Source: Phytobacter diazotrophicus (GTDB taxonomy: Bacteria > Pseudomonadota > Gammaproteobacteria > Enterobacterales > Enterobacteriaceae). From it: DNA of 64,000 nt. The stretch covers positions 124,001-188,000 of the forward strand of contig SMDE01000009.1 of the NCBI GenBank assembly GCA_004346725.1. The letters are read 5' to 3'. The notes beneath the pieces are model-generated. The model did no database searches. It was not told the DNA's origin and saw only the letters and a program-made list of their open reading frames with translations. The position numbers and the translations under genes were made by a program. This document shows, piece after piece, positions 25,916 to 34,738 of the stretch (position 1 is the first letter of the stretch; every line of letters begins with the position of its first letter).

Positions 25916-26863
25916 TCAGGCGAGGTGGGCGGGGATCACAATTTGACGTGGATCGGTGCGGCCATTGACCTGATCGATCAGTTGCGCCGCGGCCTGGCGG
26001 CCTGCTTCGGCATAGCCAGGATCAACGGTGACGATCTCCGGGTGGAGAAATTTCATCAACGGTGTATTCCCCACGCTCGCCAGTTGCAGATTATCAATGC
26101 GCTGTTCCTGCAAATATTTGCTGGCTCCCAGGGCAAGGGTGTCCGTTGCACAGAGCAGGGCGCTGGTGTCGGGCGTCAGCACGCTGGCGACGTTATCGTA
26201 GCCATGTTTCATCGCGAGACCCGGCAAAATGAAATTGGGGGTGAGTTGATGGCGCTCGCAAAACGCCATGTAGGCCTCGTGGCGACGCTTGCCCGTGGTG
26301 ATATCGCTGTGCGGTACGCCAATAAAACTGATGTGGCGATGGCCTTGATCATAGAGATTCTGCATCAGCAGATTTATGGCCCCTTCGTCGTCATAGCAGA
26401 CGGAGGCGAACCCTTTGGCATCCCGCGCCAGCAGGACCAGCGAGGCGCGCCACGAGGATAACAGCTTCTCCGTGACGCCGGTAAAGCCAAACAGCACGAC
26501 GCCATCAATATTGCGGCGGCGTAGCATATGCAGATGTTCTTCGACCAAATCCGGCGAGAACTGGCTTTCCATCATGATCGGGTCATAACCCTGTTCATAG
26601 AAGGTGGGGAGCATGGTCTGAACGGCCAGGTTTTCAGAAAGAGAATCGAGACGGGAGACAATGATGGCCACCACTTTATCGCTCTGACCGCGCATGGCGC
26701 GTGCGGAACGGGAAGGTGAAAAACCGTGTTGATTGACCACCGCTTCCACGCGTTCGCGGGTACGTTCGCTTACACCGCTTTCATTATTCAGCACGCGAGA
26801 CACCGTTGATTTCCCAACGCCACTTAAACGCGCAATGTCTTTGATCGTCAGCCGGTTTTGCAT
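25916..26863 (-). CDS. treR: Trehalose operon repressor (LacI family)
   Basis: A 315-residue LacI-type repressor that responds to trehalose 6-phosphate. The N-terminal HTH is IKDIARLSGVGKSTVSRVLNNESGVSERTR, followed by a hinge and a periplasmic-binding-like core. The start MQNRLTIKD at 26863 gives the E. coli length and is preceded by AGGACAGGA; an in-frame start 63 bases upstream is ignored. It is transcribed in the same direction as treBC with 131 bases between. Confidence 0.95.
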   Translation of the reverse strand: MQNRLTIKDIARLSGVGKSTVSRVLNNESGVSERTRERVEAVVNQHGFSPSRSARAMRGQSDKVVAIIVSRLDSLSENLAVQTMLPTFYEQGYDPIMMESQFSPDLVEEHLHMLRRRNIDGVVLFGFTGVTEKLLSSWRASLVLLARDAKGFASVCYDDEGAINLLMQNLYDQGHRHISFIGVPHSDITTGKRRHEAYMAFCERHQLTPNFILPGLAMKHGYDNVASVLTPDTSALLCATDTLALGASKYLQEQRIDNLQLASVGNTPLMKFLHPEIVTVDPGYAEAGRQAAAQLIDQVNGRTDPRQIVIPAHLA

Positions 26864-26949
26864 GCGTCCTGTCCTGTTCCTCTTCTGGGCGGATAGCAGA
26901 ATAAAGAAAGTTTGGTGAGTACTCAACCAAACGACAATGGGTAAAGTCT

Positions 26950-26984
26950 GGTTTACGTTCGGTTTAATTCACCGGAGTTATAAT
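26950..26984 (+). promoter_or_regulatory. PhoP box and -10 element of the mgtA promoter
   Basis: A perfect PhoP box GGTTTA-N5-GGTTTA (26950-26966) is followed 12 bases later by TATAAT (26979-26984). This is the arrangement of PhoP-activated promoters lacking a -35 element and explains induction at low Mg2+. Confidence 0.88.
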
Positions 26985-27029
26985 AATGACGCTTGAAATC
27001 GTCCCCTTTTCACCCTTACCGGAGGTTTT

Positions 27030-27080
27030 ATGGACCCTGATCCCGCACCTCTCCCGCGACGGAGACACTCTTTCCGGTAA
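27030..27080 (+). CDS. mgtL: MgtL leader peptide of the mgtA transcript
   Basis: ATG with GGAGG four bases upstream encodes a 16-residue peptide, MDPDPAPLPRRRHSFR. E. coli MgtL reads [17 protein letters not shown], so this is clearly the homologue, one residue shorter. Its four closely spaced prolines and arginine run are the features that slow the ribosome at low Mg2+ or low proline and let the leader RNA choose between structures. Its stop codon sits inside the first arm of the hairpin at 27071-27106. Confidence 0.9.
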   Translation: MDPDPAPLPRRRHSFR

Positions 27081-27117
27081 GCCCGCCTTTGCTGCCTTAC
27101 CGGAAACGTAAGGCAGC
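27071..27117 (+). promoter_or_regulatory. Mutually exclusive hairpins of the mgtA Mg2+ leader
   Basis: Hairpin 1 pairs TTTCCGGTAAG (27071-27081) with CTTACCGGAAA (27096-27106). Hairpin 2 pairs GCTGCCTTAC (27091-27100) with GTAAGGCAGC (27108-27117). Both are perfect and share bases 27096-27100, so only one can form. Hairpin 1 overlaps the mgtL stop, so a ribosome stalled in mgtL would favour hairpin 2. This is the known logic of the mgtA leader. Confidence 0.8.
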
Positions 27118-27270
27118 GACGCAAAACGTCCCTGCATAACTGAAAACGCCTGCTGGCGCGGATGTTCCGTGCCTGCGGCAATGCACAACATCATTCGTGA
27201 TATGTCGAGCCAACAAAGCGACATCGCGAAGGATGACGTGTAGTGGCACCCGCGTGATGCGGGGGCAAGG

Positions 27271-29985
27271 ATGACTACTATGTTCAAAAATATCACCCGA
27301 CTCCTGGCCCGGCTTAACCGCCACTTACCTCGCCGTCTCGTTCAGCGTGACCCGCTGCCTGACGCCGCTAATATTCAACACGTCGAGGTTCCGGCCTCGC
27401 TGAGCGATCGCTGCCTGGCGCTGTCGACGATGGAACTCGCCGAACTGTGGCAACAGCTCAACAGCCATCCGGAAGGGCTGAATGAAAAAGAGGTGCAGGA
27501 CGCGCGGGAAAAACACGGCGTTAACCAGATCCCCGGTCAGCGCCCGGTGCCCTGGTGGGCGCATCTGTGGTCCTGCTATCGCAACCCGTTTAACCTGCTG
27601 CTGACCTGTCTGGGCATTTTCTCCTACGCGTCGGAAGATCTGTTTGCCGCCGGGGTGATTGCGCTGATGGTCGCTATCTCGACCTTCCTGAACTTTATTC
27701 AGGAAGCGCGTTCCACCAAAGCGGCGGATGCGCTGAAAGCGATGGTGAGCAATACCGCAACGGTGCTGCGTGTAGCCAATGAGCAGGGGGAAACCCGTTG
27801 GATGGAGATCCCGCTCGACCAACTGGTACCGGGGGACATCGTGAAGCTGGCGGCAGGAGATATGATCCCGGCTGACCTGCGTGTGGTGCAGGCGCGCGAC
27901 CTGTTCGTGGCGCAAGCGTCGCTGACCGGTGAATCCCTGCCGGTAGAAAAAGTGGCAAAAACCCGTGCAGCGGATCAGACCAACCCGCTGGAAAGCGACA
28001 CCCTCTGTTTTATGGGGACCAACGTGGTGAGCGGCACGGCGCAGGCGATAGTTATCGCCACGGGCGGCAACACCTGGTTTGGGCAACTGGCCGGGCGGGT
28101 GAGTGAACAAGAGAGCGAGCCGAATGCGTTCCAGAAAGGCATTGGCCGCGTCAGCATGCTGCTTATCCGCTTTATGATGGTGATGACGCCGGTGGTGCTG
28201 CTGATCAACGGCTTCACCAAAGGTGACTGGTGGGAAGCGGCGCTATTTTCGCTCTCGGTTGCCGTGGGGCTGACGCCGGAAATGCTGCCGATGATCGTCA
28301 CCTCTACGCTGGCACGCGGCGCGGTGAAACTGTCAAAACAGAAAGTGATCGTCAAGCATCTGGATGCGATTCAAAACTTTGGCGCTATGGACATCCTGTG
28401 TACCGATAAAACCGGTACGTTAACGCAGGATAAAATCGTGCTGGAAAATCACACGGATATCGCCGGTAAAGTCAGCGAACGGGTGTTGCACTGTGCCTGG
28501 TTGAACAGCCACTACCAGACCGGGTTGAAAAATCTGCTCGATACGGCGGTGCTGGAAGGGGTGGAAGCAGAAGCGGCCCGGACACTTTCGACCCGCTGGC
28601 AGAAAATTGACGAGATCCCGTTTGATTTCGAGCGTCGTCGCATGTCGGTGGTGGTCGCCGAAAACGCGGATGCCCACCAGTTGATTTGCAAAGGGGCGTT
28701 GCAGGAGATCCTCAACGTCTGCAGCCAGGTGCGTTACAACGGCGATATCGTGCCGCTGGATGAAACCATGCTGCGCCGTATTCAGCGCGTCACCGAAACA
28801 CAGAACCGCCAGGGGCTGCGGGTGGTGGCGGTGGCAACCAAATATCTCCCGGCACGCAGCGGCGATTACCATCGTGTGGACGAATCCGACCTGATTCTGG
28901 AAGGCTACATTGCGTTCCTCGATCCGCCGAAAGAGACCACGGCACCGGCGCTGAAAGCGCTGAAAGCCAACGGTGTGACGGTGAAAATTTTGACCGGCGA
29001 CAGCGAGCTGGTAGCGGCGAAAGTCTGCCTGGAGGTGGGGCTGGATGTCGGCGAGGTGGTGACGGGCAACCAGATTGAGCATCTGGGTGATGACGAACTG
29101 GCGGCGCTGGCAAAACGTACCACGTTGTTTGCCCGTCTGACGCCGATGCACAAAGAACGGATTGTGACCGTGCTGCGTCGTGAAGGGCACGTGGTGGGCT
29201 TTATGGGTGACGGCATCAACGACGCGCCGGCGCTGCGCGCGGCAGACATTGGCATTTCCGTGGATGGCGCGGTGGATATTGCCCGTGAAGCGGCCGATAT
29301 CATCCTGCTGGAAAAAAGCCTGATGGTGCTGGAAGAGGGGGTTATTGAAGGGCGTAAAACCTTCGCTAACATGCTGAAATACATCAAAATGACCGCCAGT
29401 TCTAACTTTGGTAACGTGTTCAGCGTGTTGGTGGCGAGTGCCTTCCTGCCGTTCCTGCCCATGTTGCCGTTGCACCTGCTGATTCAGAACCTGCTTTATG
29501 ATGTATCCCAGGTGGCGATTCCGTTTGATAACGTTGATGACGAGCAGATTCGTCAACCGCAGCGCTGGAATCCTGCCGATCTCGGTCGTTTTATGATCTT
29601 CTTCGGCCCGATCAGCTCCATTTTCGACATTCTGACCTTCTGCGTCATGTGGTGGGTATTTAAGGCGAATGTGCCGGAAGCGCAGACCCTGTTCCAGTCG
29701 GGCTGGTTTGTGGAAGGGCTGCTGTCACAGACGCTGATAGTGCATATGATCCGTACTCGCCGCGTGCCCTTTATTCAAAGCCGCGCCGCCTGGCCGCTGA
29801 TCATGATGACGCTGATGGTGATTCTGGTGGGTATCGCGCTGCCGTTCTCGCCGTTGGCAAGCTATCTGCAACTGCAGGCATTGCCGCTCTCTTACTTCCC
29901 GTGGCTGATTGCGATCCTGGCCGGATACATGACGCTGACGCAGATGGTGAAAGGGTTCTACAGCCGCCGGTATGGCTGGCAGTAA
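27271..29985 (+). CDS. mgtA: Magnesium-importing P-type ATPase MgtA
   Basis: Imports Mg2+ across the inner membrane at the cost of ATP (P3B ATPase). The 904-residue protein has the actuator motif TGES, the phosphorylation motif DKTGTLT (Asp379), the nucleotide-binding RRRMSVVV block, GDGINDAPALR and ten membrane helices with NLLYDVSQ. The ATG at 27271 and another at 27280 (MFKN, the E. coli-like start with AAGGA eight bases upstream) are both possible. It is preceded by a 285-base leader with mgtL and a PhoP-controlled promoter. Confidence 0.97.
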   Translation: MTTMFKNITRLLARLNRHLPRRLVQRDPLPDAANIQHVEVPASLSDRCLALSTMELAELWQQLNSHPEGLNEKEVQDAREKHGVNQIPGQRPVPWWAHLWSCYRNPFNLLLTCLGIFSYASEDLFAAGVIALMVAISTFLNFIQEARSTKAADALKAMVSNTATVLRVANEQGETRWMEIPLDQLVPGDIVKLAAGDMIPADLRVVQARDLFVAQASLTGESLPVEKVAKTRAADQTNPLESDTLCFMGTNVVSGTAQAIVIATGGNTWFGQLAGRVSEQESEPNAFQKGIGRVSMLLIRFMMVMTPVVLLINGFTKGDWWEAALFSLSVAVGLTPEMLPMIVTSTLARGAVKLSKQKVIVKHLDAIQNFGAMDILCTDKTGTLTQDKIVLENHTDIAGKVSERVLHCAWLNSHYQTGLKNLLDTAVLEGVEAEAARTLSTRWQKIDEIPFDFERRRMSVVVAENADAHQLICKGALQEILNVCSQVRYNGDIVPLDETMLRRIQRVTETQNRQGLRVVAVATKYLPARSGDYHRVDESDLILEGYIAFLDPPKETTAPALKALKANGVTVKILTGDSELVAAKVCLEVGLDVGEVVTGNQIEHLGDDELAALAKRTTLFARLTPMHKERIVTVLRREGHVVGFMGDGINDAPALRAADIGISVDGAVDIAREAADIILLEKSLMVLEEGVIEGRKTFANMLKYIKMTASSNFGNVFSVLVASAFLPFLPMLPLHLLIQNLLYDVSQVAIPFDNVDDEQIRQPQRWNPADLGRFMIFFGPISSIFDILTFCVMWWVFKANVPEAQTLFQSGWFVEGLLSQTLIVHMIRTRRVPFIQSRAAWPLIMMTLMVILVGIALPFSPLASYLQLQALPLSYFPWLIAILAGYMTLTQMVKGFYSRRYGWQ

Positions 29986-29994
29986 CTTGCTGTA

Positions 29995-30031
29995 ATAATC
30001 GACCTGAAGCCGTTTTGTTCAGGTCGATTAT
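29995..30031. terminator. Long bidirectional hairpin after mgtA
   Basis: ATAATCGACCTGAA (29995-30008) and TTCAGGTCGATTAT (30018-30031) form a perfect 14-base stem with a 9-base loop. It overlaps the stop codon of the convergent gene. T residues are few, so it may stop both transcripts weakly. Confidence 0.7.
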
Positions 30032-30486
30032 CTCAAGATCAGGTGCACGAACAGATACCCCAGTGAGCAGAGGAAAAGAATAATCAGGCACCAGCTTAAC
30101 TGATAAAAGACATTATCCGCTCCTAAGCCTGAACGTGCGAGGGAGGTATCTCCTTCCTTGATATGTTCTGCAGACAGTGCACGATAGCGGCGGATGTAAC
30201 GCAGGCAGTAAAGTAAGAAAAAGGGAATAACCCAACTGGCAACGGGTTTTGAGAAAATAAAAGCGAGCAGTAAAGTCGAAATCAAGAAGCCCAGAAAGAC
30301 GTAGGACGCGGTTTTTTCTGCTTGTTTTAACTCACCGCGTATCCGTTGGGCGTGTAATTCTTGCCAGCGTCGAAGCGTGCTCGGGCTGAATCCAAATTTC
30401 TCGCACAATACGTTGTTGGGAACCCCATTTTTGGATTGTTGAAGAAAATCAGCAATCTGCTCCTCAGTGAAACGTACTTTTGCCAT
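30028..30486 (-). CDS. Membrane protein with a transposase-like HTH
   Basis: A 152-residue protein with two parts. Residues 1-45 (KVRFTEEQIADFLQQSKNG, then VLCEKFGFSPSTLRRW) form a helix-turn-helix of the IS3 OrfA kind. Residues 61-98 and 129-151 are three likely membrane helices (YVFLGFLISTLLLAFIF, WVIPFFLLYCLRYI, LSWCLIILFLCSLGYLFVHL). GGAGG precedes the start at 30486; the GTG six bases upstream is not needed. The function is unknown. It could be a DNA-binding domain anchored at the membrane or an exapted transposase fragment. It lies convergent to mgtA. Confidence 0.75.
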   Translation of the reverse strand: MAKVRFTEEQIADFLQQSKNGVPNNVLCEKFGFSPSTLRRWQELHAQRIRGELKQAEKTASYVFLGFLISTLLLAFIFSKPVASWVIPFFLLYCLRYIRRYRALSAEHIKEGDTSLARSGLGADNVFYQLSWCLIILFLCSLGYLFVHLILR

Positions 30487-30528
30487 GATCACCCCTCCAT
30501 GGCGGCTATTAATATGTTTTCAGCGAGA

Positions 30529-30604
30529 TTAGCGGCGTACCACGATGGCTTCAATCGCGATTTTTACCGCCTTTGGCAGATGAGTCACTTTAAGGCATGT
30601 GTGG
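30529..30604 (-). pseudogene. Remnant of a second RidA-family gene (3' end)
   Basis: On the minus strand the last 24 codons of a RidA-like gene are readable: they end LPKAVKIAIEAIVVRR and a TAA. The intact ridA at 30688-31074 ends LPKDVKIEIEAIAVRR. The remnant also carries HTCLKVTH where ridA has RSCVEVAR. Upstream (in the gene's own direction) it runs into a REP-like element, so the rest is missing. It is a diverged paralogue or a duplication scar. Confidence 0.8.
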
Positions 30605-30610
30605 GGGAGA

Positions 30611-30681
30611 TCCCCGGTGTCGCTGCGCTAACCGGGGCTACGGGCGGGTAGCCCGGATAAGGCGTTTGCGCCGCATCCGGG
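30611..30681. repeat. REP/BIME-like element beside ridA
   Basis: Two palindromes, CCCCGGTGTCGCTGCGCTAACCGGGG and GCCCGGATAAGGCG / CGCCGCATCCGGG, separate the RidA remnant from intact ridA. The first is also seen at 22528, the second at 22619. Confidence 0.75.
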
Positions 30682-30687
30682 AAAGCC

Positions 30688-31074
30688 TTAGCGGCGTACT
30701 GCGATGGCTTCAATCTCGATTTTCACATCTTTCGGCAGACGCGCCACTTCTACGCACGAACGCGCCGGGAAGGTGGCGTTGTGCTCGGTAAAGAATGCTT
30801 CGTAGGTCGCGTTAACGGTAGCGAAGTCGTTCAGATCTTTCACAAACACCGTCGTTTTCACGATATCGCCCACTTTAAGGCCTGCGGCTTCCACGATAGC
30901 TTTCACATTTTCCAGCGACTGACGCGCCTGGGCAGAAACGTCGTCCGGCACGCTACCGGTTTTCGGATCCACCGGGATCTGACCGGAGGTGATGATCATG
31001 CTGCCGAGATCAACACCCTGAACATAAGGGCCGATTGCTGCTGGTGCATTTTCCGTCGCGATAGTTTTGCTCAT
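30688..31074 (-). CDS. ridA: Enamine/imine deaminase RidA (YjgF)
   Basis: Hydrolyses reactive 2-aminoacrylate and other enamines from PLP dehydratases to keto acids, protecting PLP enzymes. The 128-residue protein has the trimeric YjgF fold and the conserved arginine in FPARSCVEVARLPKDVKIEIEA. The start MSKTIATENAPAAIGPYVQ at 31074 has AGGAGA upstream; an open frame beyond it is not coding. It lies downstream of pyrBI, as in E. coli. Confidence 0.96.
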   Translation of the reverse strand: MSKTIATENAPAAIGPYVQGVDLGSMIITSGQIPVDPKTGSVPDDVSAQARQSLENVKAIVEAAGLKVGDIVKTTVFVKDLNDFATVNATYEAFFTEHNATFPARSCVEVARLPKDVKIEIEAIAVRR

Positions 31075-31115
31075 GATTTCTCCTGAATTACAGCGGTAAT
31101 AAGGTCGGGGCTCAT

Positions 31116-31190
31116 TATACCCGTCATACTTCAAGTTGCATGCTTGTTGGCCAGGTTTGTTCGCCCCAGTCACTGACTTGAGTACACCTT
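31116..31190. repeat. Dispersed enterobacterial intergenic repeat, copy D (partial)
   Basis: ATACCCGTCATACTTCAAGTTGCATG, TTGTTGGCC and CCCCAGTCACTGACTTGAGTA match the left half and centre of the repeat seen at 19808 and 51383. The right half is missing. It lies between pyrI and ridA. Confidence 0.65.
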
Positions 31191-31198
31191 TGCATCAA

Positions 31199-31660
31199 TT
31201 ACCCTGCCAGTACCACAGAATGCGAAAACTCTTTTTCACAGTATTTGCATTTCAGGGCGATATCGTGTGGGCGTTTCTTCACCGCGAAGCTGGAGGCGAC
31301 CGGTTCAGCGTGGCTGATACAGTTGCTGTTCGGGCAGACCAGCACGCTGTCGATGCGATCCGGCAGGTTCGGATGAGACTTGCTCACCACTTCATAGTTG
31401 TCGATGCGGTTTACCGTCGCCTGCGGGGCATACAGCGCCAGTTGGTTAACCTGCTCATCCGTCAGGAAGGTATTCTCGATTTTGATCAGATCCTTGCGGC
31501 CCATTTCGCCTGACGGCAGGTTCAGACCGATAGTGATACGCTGCTCGGTTTCCGTCAGCTTGAATAGCGTCAGCAGCTTAAAACCTACCTGTGCCGGAAT
31601 GTGGTCAATCACCGTACCGCGATTGATCGCTTCAACCTGGAGTTTATTGTCGTGTGTCAT
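31199..31660 (-). CDS. pyrI: Aspartate carbamoyltransferase regulatory chain
   Basis: The regulatory subunit of aspartate transcarbamoylase, binding CTP, UTP and ATP. It has 153 residues, with an N-terminal allosteric domain ([24 protein letters not shown]) and a C-terminal zinc domain whose four cysteines are in CPNSNC and CKYC. It lies 12 bases after pyrB in the same operon. Confidence 0.97.
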   Translation of the reverse strand: MTHDNKLQVEAINRGTVIDHIPAQVGFKLLTLFKLTETEQRITIGLNLPSGEMGRKDLIKIENTFLTDEQVNQLALYAPQATVNRIDNYEVVSKSHPNLPDRIDSVLVCPNSNCISHAEPVASSFAVKKRPHDIALKCKYCEKEFSHSVVLAG

Positions 31661-31672
31661 TGTCGCTTCCTC

Positions 31673-32608
31673 CTACAGAGCCAAATCACTATTCAGAACC
31701 AGTGCCAGCAGTGCCTGGCGCGCAAAGATGCCATTACCGGCCTGTTGGAAATACCAGGCGTGCGGCGTTTTATCCACGTCGGTAGTGATCTCATCAACGC
31801 GTGGCAGCGGATGCAGTACTTTCATGTTGCTGCGTGCGCCGACCAGGTCGCTGGCGCGCAGGATGAACTGGGCTTTGACGTTGGCATATTCTGATGGATC
31901 CAGACGCTCTTTCTGCACGCGGGTCATATACAGAATATCGACCTCAGCCATCACCTCTTCGATGCTGGCGTGAATGCTCCACGCCAGTCCTTTCTCATCG
32001 AGCATGTCGAGAATGTACTGCGGCATGGCCAGCGCATCCGGGGCGATAAAGTAGAAACGGTTGCCGTTGAACTTCGCCAGCGCCTGCGCCAGCGAGTGCA
32101 CGGTGCGGCCATATTTCAGGTCACCGACCATCGCGATGTTGAGGTTCTCCAGGCGGCCCTGGGTTTCCTGAATGGTGAACAGATCCAGCAGGGTCTGAGT
32201 CGGATGCTGGTTAGCACCGTCGCCCGCGTTCAGAACAGGAATGCCGCCGGAAAATTCGGTCGCCAGACGGGCGGCGCCTTCCTGTGGGTGGCGCATCACA
32301 ATCGCGTCCACATAGGTGCTGATAACTGAAATCGTATCCGCCAGCGTTTCGCCCTTCTTGCCGAGCGAGGTGTTGCTGCTGTCAGAAAAACCCACCACGC
32401 TCGCCCCCAGGCGATGCATGGAGGTCTCAAACGACAGGCGGGTACGCGTTGAGGCTTCAAAGAAGCAGCTGGCGATCACTTTGTGCTTGAGTAACTCCGG
32501 CTGCGGGTTGGCTTTCAGCCGGGCGGCAGTATTCAGCACCAGTTCAAGTTCTTCGCGGCTGAGATCGTTTATGGAAATGATATGTTTTTGATATAGCGGG
32601 TTAGCCAT
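31673..32608 (-). CDS. pyrB: Aspartate carbamoyltransferase catalytic chain
   Basis: Joins carbamoyl phosphate and aspartate, the first committed step of pyrimidine synthesis. The 311-residue protein has the carbamoyl-phosphate motif STRTR at 53-57 and the HPLPR motif near the C-terminus. The start MANPLYQKH at 32608 gives the E. coli length. Its start codon overlaps the end of the pyrL leader frame, so initiation may be coupled to leader translation. Confidence 0.97.
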   Translation of the reverse strand: MANPLYQKHIISINDLSREELELVLNTAARLKANPQPELLKHKVIASCFFEASTRTRLSFETSMHRLGASVVGFSDSSNTSLGKKGETLADTISVISTYVDAIVMRHPQEGAARLATEFSGGIPVLNAGDGANQHPTQTLLDLFTIQETQGRLENLNIAMVGDLKYGRTVHSLAQALAKFNGNRFYFIAPDALAMPQYILDMLDEKGLAWSIHASIEEVMAEVDILYMTRVQKERLDPSEYANVKAQFILRASDLVGARSNMKVLHPLPRVDEITTDVDKTPHAWYFQQAGNGIFARQALLALVLNSDLAL

Positions 32609-32747
32609 GTTTATCTCCTGACGACTGCGCAAAAAAAAGCCCCTCAATAGAGGGGCTATGGAATGGGGTGGGCAACGGGAAGAAAAACGGCAGGCCTGCG
32701 TCCTTTTTCAGACGCCCAGGGACATTATGTCGAACACACTGGACCAT
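32601..32747 (-). CDS. pyrL: PyrL leader peptide of the pyrBI operon
   Basis: ATG with GGAGGAAG upstream encodes 48 residues starting [20 protein letters not shown], the same start as E. coli PyrL (MVQCVRH...RLKKDAGLP). The following FFFPLPTPF region is specified by the U-rich stretch where RNA polymerase pauses when UTP is low. Translation into the attenuator prevents termination. The stop codon TAA lies within codons 2-3 of pyrB, closer than in E. coli as I recall it. Confidence 0.88.
   Translation of the reverse strand: MVQCVRHNVPGRLKKDAGLPFFFPLPTPFHSPSIEGLFFAQSSGDKHG
32631..32657 (-). terminator. pyrBI attenuator
   Basis: On the minus strand AGCCCCTC-TATT-GAGGGGCT is followed by eight T. 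It lies inside the pyrL frame, 23 bases before pyrB. This is the UTP-sensitive terminator. Confidence 0.92.
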
Positions 32748-32772
32748 GCTTCCTCCCGGCAAATTGTCCGCG

Positions 32773-32800
32773 ATTATACTCAGCTACTTTTCGGTTTCAA
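32773..32800 (-). promoter_or_regulatory. pyrBI promoter
   Basis: On the minus strand TTGAAA (32800-32795) and TATAAT (32778-32773) are 16 bases apart. The start site would be some 15-20 bases before the pyrL ATG. Confidence 0.7.
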
Positions 32801-32959
32801 GCGATTAATGCAACATTTGCGTCAGGCAATCGGTTTATTTGCATATAAATGCATATTTAATAAATAAGTAATTACTTTACGGGCGTGTGAATAGTCGTAC
32901 TGACAATCCGGTGGAATAAACATGCGCAAGCGCAACTCTTCGCTAAAAAGGGGTGGTGA

Positions 32960-33475
<516 letters not shown>

Positions 33476-33491
33476 CTCGCGTTACCCGTTT

Positions 33492-33517
33492 CCCCTCATC
33501 CCACCGGGGTGAGGGGA
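33492..33517. repeat. CCCCTCATCCC palindrome after yjgK
   Basis: CCCCTCATCC..GGGGTGAGGGG forms a hairpin just downstream of the yjgK stop and may end that transcript. Confidence 0.55.
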
Positions 33518-33673
33518 GCGATCGCGCGTGGTAGCCCGGGAAAACATCCAACTACCCCTCCACCCTTATCAGAGCTACCCGAACAGCGCACCCAACGAAT
33601 CTGACTTTCCACTCTCCCTCCCTGCCAGGCTTCCCCTTACCACATCGCATAACGAAAACATGATGGCGATCTC

Positions 33674-33699
33674 ATTAATACGTATTATAACGTATTAAT
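33674..33699. promoter_or_regulatory. Perfect palindromic operator of the FrlB/FrlD-like operon
   Basis: Arms ATTAATACGT (33674-33683) and ACGTATTAAT (33690-33699) flank ATTATA. The palindrome lies 55 bases before the deglycase start in a region with a possible TATAAC -10. It is well placed for the GntR-family repressor encoded at the end of the same cluster. Confidence 0.75.
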
Positions 33700-33753
33700 G
33701 TTATCCCGAATTCAATATCCCTGCGTCTAACTTATGTGGAGATTTTCAACGTT

Positions 33754-34728
33754 ATGAATATCAAAGAAATTATTGAAAAACTGGCGGGCAATGTTAAAGA
33801 CAATGGCGGGATTCGCCAGGTGTTTCTGGTGGCATGCGGCGGTTCGCTGGTGGATATGTATCCGGCAAAATACTTCTTCGACAGCGAAGCCACCACGCTG
33901 CATGTGGGCATGTATACCGCGAATGAATTTGTTTATGCCACCCCGAAAACCCTCAGTGAAAACTCACTGGTCATTGTCTGTTCGCACGGCGGCAATACGC
34001 CGGAATCGGTCGCGGCGGCAAAACTGGCGCGTGCGCATCAGGCGCAAACCGTGACCCTGACCCACAACGAACAGGCGAAGCTTATTCAGCACGCCAGCCA
34101 TAATATTCTGTATGCCTGGGGCAACGATACCAATGTCGTTGATAACCCGATGGCGATTATCCTCAGCCTGTGCGTCGAGGTACTCAATCAGGTGGAAGGC
34201 TATGCGGCTTATGCGGATTTTCAGCAGGGCATGGAACAAATCAACGGCGTTATTGCAAAAGCGCGTCAACAGGTGGCTGATCGCTGCCAGCGCTTTGCCC
34301 GTCGTTATCAGGACGAAAAATTGTTTTATATCCTTTCCAGCGGTGCGTCCTATGGCCATGCTTACGGCTTCGCCATCTGTTCGTTAATGGAGATGCAGTG
34401 GCTGCACGCCGCGCCCATTCACTCCGGCGAATATTTCCACGGGCCGTTTGAAGTGACCGATAAAGAGACGCCGTTTATCTTACTGATGAACGAAGGTCGC
34501 ACCCGCGTGATGGATGAGCGGGCTAACGCTTTCCTTTCCACCTACGCAGAAAAAGTGGAAGTGGTCGATGCAAAAGAGCTGGGTATTGGCGTGCTCCCTC
34601 CGCGCGTCGTGGAGTTCTTTAACCCGGTGCTGTTCTACAGCATTATGTGTGAATATCGTTCGGCGCTGGCGGATATTCGCCAACACCCGTTGGAAACACG
34701 TCGCTATATGGGACAAGTCGCGTATTAA
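33754..34728 (+). CDS. SIS-domain sugar-amine 6-phosphate deglycase (FrlB-like)
   Basis: A 324-residue double-SIS protein. It resembles FrlB, which splits fructoselysine 6-phosphate into glucose 6-phosphate and lysine, in the blocks FLVACGGSLVDMYPAKYF, VCSHGGNTPESV, SGEYFHGPFEVTD and the C-terminal ETRRYMGQVAY. The GEYFHGP block carries Glu and His residues expected for FrlB/FraB chemistry. The natural amine is unknown. The start at 33754 follows TGGAG at a rather long spacing. The kinase gene follows 10 bases after the stop. Confidence 0.83.
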   Translation: MNIKEIIEKLAGNVKDNGGIRQVFLVACGGSLVDMYPAKYFFDSEATTLHVGMYTANEFVYATPKTLSENSLVIVCSHGGNTPESVAAAKLARAHQAQTVTLTHNEQAKLIQHASHNILYAWGNDTNVVDNPMAIILSLCVEVLNQVEGYAAYADFQQGMEQINGVIAKARQQVADRCQRFARRYQDEKLFYILSSGASYGHAYGFAICSLMEMQWLHAAPIHSGEYFHGPFEVTDKETPFILLMNEGRTRVMDERANAFLSTYAEKVEVVDAKELGIGVLPPRVVEFFNPVLFYSIMCEYRSALADIRQHPLETRRYMGQVAY

Positions 34729-34738
34729 GGAGAACATG

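Noticed and set aside
28420-29556. A 378-codon minus-strand frame opposite mgtA
   Set aside because: Antisense shadow, no signal of its own.
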